Source: Leptotrichia wadei (lineage in GTDB: Bacteria; Fusobacteriota; Fusobacteriia; Fusobacteriales; Leptotrichiaceae). From it: a stretch of DNA of 64,000 bases. Under the pieces are notes generated by a model. The model did no database searches and was not told the DNA's origin. It saw nothing but the letters and a program-made list of their open reading frames with translations. The position numbers and the translations under genes are program-made. Of this stretch, positions 17,953 through 26,777 are shown one piece after another (the stretch's first letter is position 1; each line of letters starts with the position of its first letter). The stretch covers positions 124,001-188,000 of the forward strand of contig NZ_AP019829.2 in the NCBI RefSeq assembly GCF_007990545.2, read 5' to 3'.

Positions 17953-18632
17953 GAAAAATATTATTTGTTTGTGAAGGTGTAACAGAGGTTTTTTTATTAT
18001 ATAAAATTTTAAAAGAGATAGAAAATTTAGAAATTAATAAAAAATATTAGAAAATGGAAATTTAAAATGAAATCTTTGGATAAGTTAATAAATTTATTTT
18101 TTGAAAAACAAAATTTAAAAATATTTATTAATAATCTAAAAGGGAAAATAAATTAAATAATTTTTTAGAAGAATTTTCTAATTCAAGAGAAATAGAAGAA
18201 ATTTCAAAAATTCTCTTTATAATAGATTCTGATTTTTCTTCAAAAAATAACGAAGAGACAGGGTTTGAACGAACTAAAAAAAGTATAGAAAATAAAAGCA
18301 AAGATTTAAAACAGATAAATAGAAATTTAGAAATAGATTATTTTATAACTCCAAATAATAAAGATGATGGAATGACAGAGACTTTGATAATTAATAGCTT
18401 AAAATGTACACAAATTGTAGAATATATGAAAACAGTTATCAAGGATGTAAAAGAAATGGATGAAGCAGATATAAAAAATGAAACTAAAAGTGCTTTTTTA
18501 ATGATAGCTGCTACACAGAATCCTTTAACAGGAACAACTCCTGCATTTTTATCAGGATGTTATGAAAAAATAAATAAAGAGTATATAGATTTTAAAAAAA
18601 TAGTGGAATTTATAATGAAAGAAATAAATTGA
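17949..18632 (+). pseudogene. Broken TOPRIM-like partner of the AAA ATPase
   Basis: The gene starts with ATG 17949 inside the ATPase stop (ATGA) and reads ILFVCEGVTEVFLL, a typical TOPRIM first motif with its Glu. It then meets TAG at 18048-18050. Homologous-looking sequence continues in other frames (a stretch at 18067-18155, frame shifted) and returns to the first frame from 18135 to 18632, where ILFIIDSDFS supplies the TOPRIM DxD. The C-terminal part ends with a normal stop. At least two frame changes lie in A-rich runs. It is either a true pseudogene or a set of homopolymer sequencing errors. Intact, it would be about 227 residues, similar to RloB/DUF3226-type proteins. Confidence 0.7.
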
Positions 18633-18680
18633 ATCGCTGTCTAAAAATAAATTTAAATAAATGAAAAGGAGCATTTTTAA

Positions 18681-19661
18681 ATGAAAAACATATTAGTAAT
18701 AGGAGGAGCAGGATATATAGGTTCCCATACAGTAAATCTATTAAAAAAAAGTGGGTATAATCCAATAATTTATGATAATTTATCAAAAGGCTATAAAGAT
18801 GTAGCTGAAATATTAAATGTAAAGTTTATAAAAGGTGATTTGGGAGATAGAAAAAAACTAAAAGAAGTATTTGAAACAGAAAATATTACAGCAGTTATGC
18901 ACTTTGCAGCGTTTATTGAAGTTGGAGAATCAGTTCAAGAACCAGCTAAATATTATGAAAATAATGTTGTTAAAGTAACAAAATTATTAGATCAAATGGT
19001 AGAATCAGGAGTTAAGAATTTTATTTTTAGTTCTACAGCAGCAACTTTTGGAGAACCTGTTAAAGAAAAGATAGATGAAACTCACCAACAATTACCGATT
19101 AATCCATATGGTAAGAGCAAATTAATGGTAGAAAAAATACTTGAAGATTATGATGCTGCATATGGCTTGAAAAGTGTTGTTTTGAGATATTTTAATGCGA
19201 GTGGAAGTGATAAAGATGGAATAATTGGGGAAAGTCATATTCCAGAAACACATCTAATTCCATTAATTTTACAGGCAGCGAGTGGGAAAAGAGAGAGCAT
19301 AAAAATATTTGGAGATGATTATCCTACAAAAGATGGTACTTGTATAAGAGATTTTGTTCATGTATATGATTTGGCAAAAGCACATATTTTAGGTATGGAA
19401 AAAATGTTGAAGGAGAATAAAAGTTTAAACTATAATCTTGGAAGTGGAGAAGGTTTTTCTGTTAAAGAAGTTATTGAAAAAGTAAAAGAAGTAACTGGAA
19501 AAGATTTTAAAGTGGAAACTGTGGAAAAAAGAGCAGGAGATCCAGCAATATTAGTTGCTAATAGCGAGAAAGCTAAGAAAGAATTAGGATGGGAGCCAGA
19601 ATATTCCTTAGAAGAGATTATTGATTCGGCTTGGAAATGGGAAAATAGTCGCAAATATTAA
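18681..19661 (+). CDS. galE: UDP-glucose 4-epimerase
   Basis: GalE interconverts UDP-glucose and UDP-galactose with tightly bound NAD. The 326-residue sequence begins with the Rossmann motif GGAGYIGSHT (about 7-16), has FSSTAATFGEP with the catalytic Ser/Thr, and YGKSK with the catalytic Tyr and Lys (about residues 149-153). ASGSDKDGIIGESH and GTCIRDFVHVYDLA are classical GalE blocks. AAGGAG at 18665-18670 precedes ATG. It supplies UDP-galactose to glf upstream and is followed by galU, so the three make a route from glucose-1-phosphate to UDP-galactofuranose. Confidence 0.96.
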   Translation: MKNILVIGGAGYIGSHTVNLLKKSGYNPIIYDNLSKGYKDVAEILNVKFIKGDLGDRKKLKEVFETENITAVMHFAAFIEVGESVQEPAKYYENNVVKVTKLLDQMVESGVKNFIFSSTAATFGEPVKEKIDETHQQLPINPYGKSKLMVEKILEDYDAAYGLKSVVLRYFNASGSDKDGIIGESHIPETHLIPLILQAASGKRESIKIFGDDYPTKDGTCIRDFVHVYDLAKAHILGMEKMLKENKSLNYNLGSGEGFSVKEVIEKVKEVTGKDFKVETVEKRAGDPAILVANSEKAKKELGWEPEYSLEEIIDSAWKWENSRKY

Positions 19662-19713
19662 AAAATATGGTATACTTAAAATAAGAAAATATATTATATT
19701 TAGGAGAAAAATT

Positions 19714-20613
19714 ATGAAAAAAATAAGAAAAGCAGTAATACCTGCTGCAGGATTAGGGACAAGAGTGTTGCCTGCAACAAAGGCACAGCCTAAAGAGATG
19801 TTAGTAGTGGTAGATAAACCAGCATTGCAATATTTAGTTGAAGAATTAGTAGATTCAGGAATTGAAGAAATACTTATTGTAACAGGAAGAAATAAAAGTT
19901 CAATAGAAAATCATTTCGATTATTCTTTTGAGCTGGAAAAGACACTTGAAGAAAAAGGGAAAAAAGATTTATTAAAAGTGATAAATGATATTTCAAAATT
20001 ATCGAATATTTATTATGTAAGGCAAAAAAAACCGCTAGGTTTAGGACATGCAATTGGCTGTGCTGAAGCGTTTGTAGGAGATGAGCCTTTTGTCGTAGTT
20101 TTAGGAGATGATATTGTTTATACTGACAAAGCAAAAGGAGAATTACCTGCAATAAAACAATTAATAGATAAATATTCTGAGTTAAAAGGTGGAAATATTT
20201 TAGGTGTACAAAAAGTTCCTGAAAAAGATGTAAATAAATATGGAATAATAAAGCCTTTGAAAAAGATAGATGAAAGAACAGTGGAAGTGGAGAATTTTGT
20301 TGAAAAACCTAATTTAGATGAGGCACCAAGTAGATTAGCGGCACTTGGAAGATATGTTTTAGAACCAGAAATATTTGGATATTTAAAAAATACTAAACCT
20401 GGAAAAGGTGGAGAAATACAGGTAACAGATGCAATTTTAAGTATGAAAAATGATGGTGGGAAATTATATGCATATAATTACGAGGGATTAAGATATGATA
20501 CAGGGAATAAATTTGGAATGTTTGTTGCAAATGTTGAATTTGGATTAAGACATCCTGAGTTAAAAGATAAGGTAAAAGAGTATTTAAAAAAATTAATTGA
20601 ATATGAAATATAG
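19714..20613 (+). CDS. galU: UTP--glucose-1-phosphate uridylyltransferase
   Basis: GalU makes UDP-glucose from UTP and glucose-1-phosphate. I place the start at ATG 19714, with AGGAG 12 to 8 bases upstream; the frame is open further up and overlaps galE, but the family begins MKKIRKAVIPAAGLGTR. The nucleotide loop AAGLGTRVLPATKAQPKEML, the metal-site VVLGDDIVY and the VENFVEKP block are all present in 299 residues, the usual length. It sits between galE and rmlD and feeds both the Leloir route and surface polymers. Confidence 0.96.
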   Translation: MKKIRKAVIPAAGLGTRVLPATKAQPKEMLVVVDKPALQYLVEELVDSGIEEILIVTGRNKSSIENHFDYSFELEKTLEEKGKKDLLKVINDISKLSNIYYVRQKKPLGLGHAIGCAEAFVGDEPFVVVLGDDIVYTDKAKGELPAIKQLIDKYSELKGGNILGVQKVPEKDVNKYGIIKPLKKIDERTVEVENFVEKPNLDEAPSRLAALGRYVLEPEIFGYLKNTKPGKGGEIQVTDAILSMKNDGGKLYAYNYEGLRYDTGNKFGMFVANVEFGLRHPELKDKVKEYLKKLIEYEI

Positions 20614-20630
20614 AAAATTAGAGGAACAAT

Positions 20631-21488
20631 ATGAAAATACTACTAACAGGCTCAAACGGTCAACTAGGACACGATTTCAAAAAAATATTCGATAGAAAAA
20701 ATATTGAATACATCGCAACTGATTCTAAAGAATTGGACATCACAAATGATGAGAAATTAAAAAAATTTTTTCAAGGAAATAGAGAAATTACTCATATAAT
20801 AAATTGTGCGGCGTATAATGATGTGGATAAGGCAGAAAATGATGAGAAAGTTTGGCTATTAAACGCTAAAGCTCCTAAAAAGTTAGCTGAAATTTCTAAA
20901 GAAATAGGAGCAATCTTTGTAACTTATTCGACGGATTTTGTGTTTGATGGAAATAAAAGTTCTCCATATTTGGAAGAGGATGAAACAAATGGGTTATCGG
21001 AATATGGAAAATCAAAGGCTAAAGGTGAAAAAGAAGTTTTTAAAATATATGATAAATCTTTTGTAATACGAACTTCATGGGTATTTGGAATAGCAAATAA
21101 CAATTTTAATAAGCAAGTTATAAATTGGAGTAAATCAAGAAATGAATTGAATATTGTGGATAATCAAGTGTCAGCTCCTACGTATTCGGTGGATTTGGCT
21201 AAGTTCTCCTGGAAACTAATTCAAACTGAAAAATTTGGTTTATATCACATTACAAATGATGGAATCGCAAGTAAATACGATCAAGCAAAGTATGTTTTGG
21301 AAAAAATTGGTTGGAATGGAACGTTAGTGAGAGCTAAGACGGCTGATTTCAATCTTCCTGCAAAACGACCGGCTTACTCTAAATTGGATTCTAGCAAAGT
21401 TGAGAAATTGTTAGGAGAGAAAATTCCTGCTTGGCAGTCGGGAATTGATAGGTTTTTGGAAGAGATGAAAGAAAATGGAGAGTTGTAA
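20631..21488 (+). CDS. rmlD: dTDP-4-dehydrorhamnose reductase family protein
   Basis: RmlD reduces dTDP-4-keto-L-rhamnose to dTDP-L-rhamnose with NADPH. The 285-residue protein has the Rossmann start LLTGSNGQLGHDF (4-16), INCAAYNDVDKAE, TYSTDFVFDG with the conserved Thr, and YGKSKAKGE with the catalytic Tyr/Lys. The C-terminal RPAYSKLDSSKVEKLLG block is diagnostic for RmlD. Since rmlB and rmlC are absent from this window, the rest of the pathway must be elsewhere, or this enzyme may act on a related 4-keto sugar. GAGGAA lies upstream of ATG. Confidence 0.93.
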   Translation: MKILLTGSNGQLGHDFKKIFDRKNIEYIATDSKELDITNDEKLKKFFQGNREITHIINCAAYNDVDKAENDEKVWLLNAKAPKKLAEISKEIGAIFVTYSTDFVFDGNKSSPYLEEDETNGLSEYGKSKAKGEKEVFKIYDKSFVIRTSWVFGIANNNFNKQVINWSKSRNELNIVDNQVSAPTYSVDLAKFSWKLIQTEKFGLYHITNDGIASKYDQAKYVLEKIGWNGTLVRAKTADFNLPAKRPAYSKLDSSKVEKLLGEKIPAWQSGIDRFLEEMKENGEL

Positions 21489-21506
21489 AATTTGTTATAA
21501 AAATAT

Positions 21507-21548
21507 GGAATATCCTTTATGATTAAAGAGATATTCCTTTTTATTTTT
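21507..21548 (+). terminator. Intrinsic terminator after rmlD
   Basis: GGAATATC (21507-21514) pairs with GATATTCC (21530-21537), and an inner CTTT/AAAG can extend the stem. It is followed by TTTTTATTTTTT. It closes the galE-galU-rmlD run and faces the convergent birA gene. Confidence 0.8.
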
Positions 21549-21557
21549 TATTGAGTA

Positions 21558-22262
21558 CTATATAACTTTAAATTGTAACGAAGTAAATTTTAATTCATCA
21601 CTATCTCCTTTAGCAATAATCGAAATTCTACCTCTTCTATCTACGCGTAAAAATCTGTATTCTTTTTTTGAAAGTTTTCCATTTTGCTGAATTACTATTT
21701 TTTTACCTTTTAAATAACTATTTTCATTTACTATATGCAATATACTTTCCCATTCTCGGTTCAAGCTGTGAAATTCATTTTCAAAAGTTGATACAATTTC
21801 TTCTATTATGCCTTGTACCGAGTATTTTTTTCCTGTAATTTCCACAAGTGCAATAGCTTTTTCACGAAATATTCCAAAATCGGTATTGTTGATATTTATT
21901 CCAATTCCAATTATTATGTGATCTCTTACTTTTTCGCAAAGTATTCCACATATTTTTTTATTTTCATAATAAATGTCATTTGGCCATTTGAAAGTTAGCT
22001 TATCTTTGCTTTCTATATAATTTTTTAGTATTTTGTAGACAATATATCCTGTGAAAATTGTAATTTTTTCATCCAGTTCATAATTGTCATTAACAGCAAA
22101 AGAAAAGAGAGCAGCACCTTCACTTGAAATCCACGTACTATCTCTTTTTCCTTTTCCATCTGTCTGATTTTTTGCTACGATTACTTCAAATTCTTCGATT
22201 TTTAGTTGTCGTCGTAAATATGTATTTGTTGAATTTATTTTATCAAAAAATTTAAATTTCAA
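21558..22262 (-). CDS. birA: Biotin--protein ligase (first BirA copy)
   Basis: This 234-residue enzyme activates biotin with ATP and attaches it to a lysine of carrier proteins. Conserved parts are INSTNTYL (about 9-16), KNQTDGKGKRDSTW (the biotinyl-AMP loop), FKWPNDIYYENKKICGIL and IGIGININN. There is no N-terminal DNA-binding helix-turn-helix, so it is the non-regulatory class. The start appears to be TTG 22262, with GAGGG six bases upstream. A second, clearly different copy lies at 32537 beside the decarboxylase biotin carrier. Substrate division between the two is unknown. Confidence 0.93.
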   Translation of the reverse strand: MKFKFFDKINSTNTYLRRQLKIEEFEVIVAKNQTDGKGKRDSTWISSEGAALFSFAVNDNYELDEKITIFTGYIVYKILKNYIESKDKLTFKWPNDIYYENKKICGILCEKVRDHIIIGIGININNTDFGIFREKAIALVEITGKKYSVQGIIEEIVSTFENEFHSLNREWESILHIVNENSYLKGKKIVIQQNGKLSKKEYRFLRVDRRGRISIIAKGDSDELKFTSLQFKVI

Positions 22263-22300
22263 AGCTGTCCCTCTTTCTGATTATTATGTTAAAAGATTAA

Positions 22301-24805
22301 TTAACTTAATCTTGGAAATATAAATACTCCATAAACTGGACCTGCATGAGCTCCTATTACAGCTCCGATTTCCCGATTTAGTATTAATGAGTTTATTTTT
22401 GGATTATTTTCGATTTCAGAATAAATTCTTACGACATTTTCAAGTTCAGTTGGAGTTCCGCCCCATCCGCTCATAAGTACGATACTTTGTTTTTTGCTTT
22501 CACGTTCAATATATTTCTCAATATATTTTTGTGCATTACGTTCGCCAAGAACTTTTTTCTCAACTGTAACTTCCCCTTGATTTACAGTTAAAATAGGTTT
22601 CATATTCAATGCTCCAGCTATTGTTGAACTTGCTTTCCCAATTCTTCCACCTTTTTCAAGATATTTTAAATCTGGAATGATCATAAGGAGTTTACCTTTA
22701 GTTCTAAAGTTATTTACCCAGTTTATAATTTCCGTAAAACTTTCACCTCTTACTGATTTTCCTGCTGCTCCTAGTACAAGGAATCCTTGTAATAATGAAG
22801 CTCCTAAACTGTCGATTAATTCTATGTCGTTTTCTCTATTTGTAAGGCTTCTTCCAACTTTGGCTGCTTGTATTGTTCCACTTAATTTTGATGATGGATG
22901 TATTGAAATAATCTTTTTATATCCTTTTTCAAATAGCTTATTGTAGGCATTTAAAAAGTCTTGCGGTGATGGTTGAGATGTTTTAATTCTTGCATCATTG
23001 TCTAGCATTTCATGCCAAAATTCTGATTTTGAAATTTCCACTCCATCCTTGTAAAGTTCACCATTTATATCAATTTTTAAAGGCACTATTTTTATTGGAA
23101 GCCCTTCAATGTCTTCATTTGTCAAGTCTGAGACAGAATCTGTTAAAATAGCAATTTCAGGCATATTTGGGTCTTTATTTTCAATGTATAAATAATAGTA
23201 GTAATTTTCCTGATTTCCATTAATAATTGTAGTTTTCAATCCTGCCAATTTTTCTTCAATACTTTTTTGTACAGTTTCATCTTTTTCATTTCCACTTACA
23301 ACAACTGCAGTTAGTGTATTTTTAGTTACCAAGTCATCTATTATAGCATCTGTTACTTCCTTTAATGATTTTTTTGCATATTTTATTTTTCCATTTATAA
23401 GTCCAATAAAATCATCTTTTTCTATTGATAAATCTTCAATTTTTGTATCTCTCACAGCTTTTGTGATTTCCACAGAGTAGTTTCTAGATGCTGCTTCTTT
23501 TAATTCATCAATATCAGAATATTTGTTTTTTAAGAAATAATATCCATCAAGCATTGTTTTTGTATTTAGAACGATAACTGTTTTTTTAGATTTTTCAGAT
23601 GCTATTTTTGCTGTTGTAATTACATTTTTATTATTTGGAAGAATATAAACATTTTCTTTTTCGGTTTTTCCAATGGCATTTAATATTTCCTGAACACTTG
23701 GATTTTTACTTTGTCCTCCCAAGATTACCACATCTGCACCAAGTTTTAAAAACTCATCCTTCAAATTTTCAGAATCTGCCAAAATCACAAATGCCGATTT
23801 TGTTTTATCAATTTTTTTATTTGTAAAAATTTTTGCTTCATCTTTTTCACTAAAAATTTGTAAATTATCATGCTGTAATCTCATATTTTCCACTTTCATT
23901 TTTTCTAGTGGTCCATATTCCAATGCAATTTCAATTGCTTTTCCAGGATGGTTTGTATGAATGTGAGTCTTGAATTTTTTAGAAGTTTGTGCAAATACTG
24001 CTGAATCTCCCAGTTCTAATACACGTTTTTTATATTCATTTGTATCAAAATTACCATTTAGAATGATAAATTCTGTACAATATTGGAAATGTATGCTTTC
24101 AGGATCGTGGTTAATATTAGCTATTGTTTTGTCAAATTCATTTTCCTTTACTTGAGCCTTTTGCAATTCTGCTAGCAAGTTTAATTCAGTTGTAACCTTA
24201 TAAAATCCTTCAAAAAAGAAAAATAGACCTTTTCCACCTGCATCAACTACTCCAGCCTCTTTCAATTTTGGAAGCAGTTCAGGTGTTTCATCTACAGCCT
24301 TCTTTCCAGCTTCTACAATTTCCTTTAAAAATACCACTAAATCTTCAAATTTATCTGCACATTCTGTAGCCTTTTCAGAAATTTTTCTAATAACTGTCAG
24401 CATTGTCCCTTCAATAGGTTCACTTACAGCATTGTATGCAGTTTCTTTTGCACTCACAAGAGCTTCTGCCACGTCTTTAGGCAACAGTTTAACTTTTTCT
24501 CCAATTCCTCTTAAAAATCCTGTAATTACTTGTGATAAAATTGTTCCAGAATTTCCACGAGCTCCCATTAATACAGCTTCTTCAACCACATCTATAAGTT
24601 GTGGCATCTTTATTTTTTCATCTGTCTTTTCTTCCAGATCATTTATCATCGAATTTAATGTCATTGACATATTGCTCCCAGTATCTCCATCAGGAACTGG
24701 ATAAACATTCAGTTCATTTAATAGCTCTTCATGCTTTGTAACCCATTTTCCACCGCCAATAAACACTAATCTTAGCCTTTTGGCATCTAAATATTTTATT
24801 GCCAT
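22301..24805 (-). CDS. DAK2/FakA-like kinase fused to a DegV/FakB-like fatty acid binder
   Basis: An 834-residue fusion. Residues 1-200 form the DhaL-like nucleotide domain, with NVYPVPDGDTGSNMS (metal and ATP-binding Asp) and LMGARGNSGTILSQV, followed by the FakA middle and C-terminal regions to about 545. From about 553 the protein is DegV-like: IAILTDSVSDLT, then KTSQPSPQDF and SKLSGTIQAA, which in FakB proteins cradle the fatty acid. In Firmicutes FakA and FakB are separate proteins that phosphorylate exogenous fatty acids for phospholipid synthesis. Here both are in one chain. ATG is preceded by GGAGGAAATA. Function is well supported by domains; lipid preference is unknown. Confidence 0.9.
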   Translation of the reverse strand: MAIKYLDAKRLRLVFIGGGKWVTKHEELLNELNVYPVPDGDTGSNMSMTLNSMINDLEEKTDEKIKMPQLIDVVEEAVLMGARGNSGTILSQVITGFLRGIGEKVKLLPKDVAEALVSAKETAYNAVSEPIEGTMLTVIRKISEKATECADKFEDLVVFLKEIVEAGKKAVDETPELLPKLKEAGVVDAGGKGLFFFFEGFYKVTTELNLLAELQKAQVKENEFDKTIANINHDPESIHFQYCTEFIILNGNFDTNEYKKRVLELGDSAVFAQTSKKFKTHIHTNHPGKAIEIALEYGPLEKMKVENMRLQHDNLQIFSEKDEAKIFTNKKIDKTKSAFVILADSENLKDEFLKLGADVVILGGQSKNPSVQEILNAIGKTEKENVYILPNNKNVITTAKIASEKSKKTVIVLNTKTMLDGYYFLKNKYSDIDELKEAASRNYSVEITKAVRDTKIEDLSIEKDDFIGLINGKIKYAKKSLKEVTDAIIDDLVTKNTLTAVVVSGNEKDETVQKSIEEKLAGLKTTIINGNQENYYYYLYIENKDPNMPEIAILTDSVSDLTNEDIEGLPIKIVPLKIDINGELYKDGVEISKSEFWHEMLDNDARIKTSQPSPQDFLNAYNKLFEKGYKKIISIHPSSKLSGTIQAAKVGRSLTNRENDIELIDSLGASLLQGFLVLGAAGKSVRGESFTEIINWVNNFRTKGKLLMIIPDLKYLEKGGRIGKASSTIAGALNMKPILTVNQGEVTVEKKVLGERNAQKYIEKYIERESKKQSIVLMSGWGGTPTELENVVRIYSEIENNPKINSLILNREIGAVIGAHAGPVYGVFIFPRLS

Positions 24806-24982
24806 TATTTCCTCCTAAAAATAATTTTTTATATTTTCTGATTATTTTTTATTTAATTAATAAATCCATTCTAAATCTATTTCCTAAAGATTCATATTTA
24901 AGATTTTTTTATAATTTACATTTTATAGATTATTTTTATGAATAATTGTTTTTTCTTTATTTCTTAATTATTTTTTTTTAAC

Positions 24983-25010
24983 GTAAGGGCGTCAAGCGCC
25001 ACGCCCTTAC
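24983..25010. repeat. Intergenic hairpin, 9-bp perfect stem
   Basis: GTAAGGGCG (24983-24991) pairs with CGCCCTTAC (25002-25010) around TCAAGCGCCA. It lies in the 696-base gap 24806-25501, which has no gene. The loop word TCAAG and the G-run/C-run arms resemble other dispersed hairpins in the window (see 39284, 60844, 62226). No T run follows on either strand, so it is not an obvious terminator. Confidence 0.55.
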
Positions 25011-25343
25011 AACCCGGCTTACGCAAAACTTTCTTATAAAGAAAAAATAAAACTTGATTTTGAATCAAAGTTATCTTGACACAGATAACTGAATACAATT
25101 TAAAATATGTTTCAAAATCTCAAACAGTTATTTTTTCTTTAACGAAATTTTGCTTGATATTTGTTTTAGTCAAATAATCTATCATAATTGAATTAGAACG
25201 TCGTGATTTTTTTGGAATGAAATTGACTGTTTGAGCTTTTTCAAAATTTTTAAATTGTAATTAGTTTAAAAATTTTATAAGAACTTTTATTAAAAAGCGA
25301 GTTTCAATTTCATTTCAAAAAAATGCTTAGACAAGCGGGAATT

Positions 25344-25373
25344 GTAAAGGGGATGGCGACTGATCCCCTTTAC
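25344..25373. repeat. Intergenic hairpin, 11-bp perfect stem
   Basis: GTAAAGGGGAT (25344-25354) pairs perfectly with ATCCCCTTTAC (25363-25373) around an 8-base loop. It shares the GGGG/CCCC arm style of the dispersed hairpin family but differs in the loop. It is in the same 24806-25501 gene-free stretch as the previous hairpin; a weaker inverted repeat GTTATC/GATAAC lies near 25070-25090. Confidence 0.55.
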
Positions 25374-25501
25374 GTTTGAAAAAAAGAAAAATATTGAAAA
25401 AAACAAAAAAACAAATATTAATAAAAATAACTTTTGTCAATTTCAAATAAAATTCTTTAATATGAATATTTAAGGTTTTATTTAATGAAAAAAAATTTAA
25501 T

Positions 25502-25996
25502 CTATTTTATGATTGATAAAAATTTTTGAAATAAATTTTCTTTTTTTAAAATAACTTCTATAAATTCACGTACTGCTCCTTCACCGCCATTTTTGGTAGA
25601 AATGAAATCGGCGATTGCTTTTACTTCAGATATACCATCTAACGGGGTTCCAGAAAACCCAATTCTTTCTATAATTGCCATGTCATTTAAATCGTCACCC
25701 ATATAGGCTATTTCTTCTTCCTTTAGCCCTGTTTGATTTATAATTTCATCCAGTATTAAAGTTTTTTCAGAAATTCCCTGGAAAAGGTATTTTATTTTTA
25801 GTTTTTCAGCACGTCTTTTTAATAATTCAGATTTTCCACCTGTAATAATTCCAAATTCAATGCCGAGTTTTTGTACATTTGCGATGGCATAGCCGTCTTT
25901 TACATTGAATTTTTTTAGTTCTTCGCCACTATTTCCAAGATAGATTCCACCATCGGTCAGTGTTCCATCTACATCTAGTAAAATTAATTTTATCAT
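25502..25996 (-). CDS. kdsC: KdsC-type HAD phosphatase (3-deoxy-manno-octulosonate 8-phosphate phosphatase)
   Basis: A 164-residue C0-type HAD phosphatase with no cap domain. Motif I is LLDVDGTLTDG (7-17), motif II is the Thr of FGIITGGKS, and motif III/IV is YMGDDLNDMAII. In the family this enzyme dephosphorylates KDO-8-phosphate on the way to LPS inner core, and acts as a tetramer. The gene stands alone here; KdsA, KdsB and KdsD are not in the window. Some relatives act on N-acylneuraminate-9-phosphate, so the substrate is likely but not proved. Confidence 0.85.
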   Translation of the reverse strand: MIKLILLDVDGTLTDGGIYLGNSGEELKKFNVKDGYAIANVQKLGIEFGIITGGKSELLKRRAEKLKIKYLFQGISEKTLILDEIINQTGLKEEEIAYMGDDLNDMAIIERIGFSGTPLDGISEVKAIADFISTKNGGEGAVREFIEVILKKENLFQKFLSIIK

Positions 25997-26028
25997 TTTC
26001 TCTCCATTTATGTTTACAACTTGTTACT

Positions 26029-26039
26029 ATTATACCACA
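26029..26039 (-). promoter_or_regulatory. Predicted extended -10 promoter of kdsC
   Basis: On the minus strand the sequence reads TGTGGTATAAT, with TATAAT at 26034-26029 and the extended TG. Transcription would begin about 20 to 25 bases before the ATG's ribosome site. The same TGTGGTATAAT box is seen before rfaE2 (56566-56576). Confidence 0.55.
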
Positions 26040-26247
26040 ATATATGGTTATTATTCAAATTTATTTTGAAAAAAAAACGAAATGAGAATATTTAAAGAGT
26101 ATTTATGACTAATCTTGAATAAGCTCTATGGTTAAAGGTCTAGAGATATTTCAGATCATATTATTTTTAATTTATACCATAGTATATCTTTATAATAAAT
26201 TTAATCTTTCATAGAATACTCTTTTAATTAAAATTTTAAAAAAAATA

Positions 26248-26275
26248 TTGACTTTTAGGAAAAATGTGGGATAAT
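26248..26275 (+). promoter_or_regulatory. Predicted promoter of an ORF-free transcript upstream of pckA
   Basis: TTGACT at 26248-26253 and GATAAT at 26270-26275 are 16 bases apart; a slightly shifted box ATAATA gives 17. No protein gene begins within 400 bases downstream. Confidence 0.55.
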
Positions 26276-26280
26276 ACTAA

Positions 26281-26614
26281 TGTAGGGGAAAAATAATGTT
26301 GAATATGCTTTTAGGCAATTATATGGCTAGAATAGAGGAATGTTTGTATTGAAGATCATTGTTAGTAGATTTCTGATATACATAAAAAAAACTATTGGCT
26401 ATAAAATTGTAATTTTTTGATATGTATCTAAAATTGTAAAATTTAAATTGCTTTTCTGATTTAATATCAAAAGAATTTTGTATTTATTTTTTATAAAAAT
26501 ATTATTATAAATTTAACATAACCCAAACAAATTCAAAATTGAGATATTTAAAAATTATTTTTTAAAATTAAAAATGTTTTGCGTTTCCCTACATACAAAG
26601 TAGGGAATTTTTTG
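26281..26614 (+). ncRNA. Candidate non-coding RNA or long pckA leader
   Basis: About 330 bases between a predicted promoter (26248-26275) and a strong intrinsic terminator (26585-26613), with no ORF that has a ribosome site. The first bases TGTAGGGGAAA (26281-26291) can pair with TTTCCCTACA (26584-26593), the same bases that form the 5' arm of the terminator. So the RNA's 5' end could compete with, or close over, the terminator. It could be a stable RNA with paired ends, or an attenuated leader of pckA. It lacks recognisable tmRNA, RNase P or SRP core sequences. Confidence 0.4.
26585..26613 (+). terminator. Strong intrinsic terminator in front of pckA
   Basis: TTCCCTAC (26585-26592) pairs perfectly with GTAGGGAA (26600-26607) around a 7-base loop and is followed by TTTTTTG. 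It points in the same direction as pckA and lies 165 bases before it, with no gene upstream on this strand for over 4 kb. Confidence 0.8.
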
Positions 26615-26777
26615 TTTTATTGATGTTAATTGCTAAATTTTATGATAGATGATTGTAAAAGTAAAGACTAGGAAATTTAAAGAATATCAACCCTTATTAA
26701 AATAAAAAGTATTGATTTGTTAAATGTGTTTATTTTTACAAATGACTACAAAATTTTGTAAATACGGAGGGAGTATT

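Noticed and set aside
19621-19713. Longer galU start inside galE
   Set aside because: ATG 19714 has AGGAG and begins the conserved N-terminus MKKIRKAVIPAAG.
26281-26614. tmRNA, RNase P RNA or SRP RNA
   Set aside because: No encoded CCA acceptor end, no tag ORF, no conserved RNase P or SRP core seen; left as an unassigned candidate RNA.
26724-26777. Upstream start of pckA
   Set aside because: ATG 26778 has a good GGAGG and matches the family N-terminus; the upstream frame has no ribosome site.
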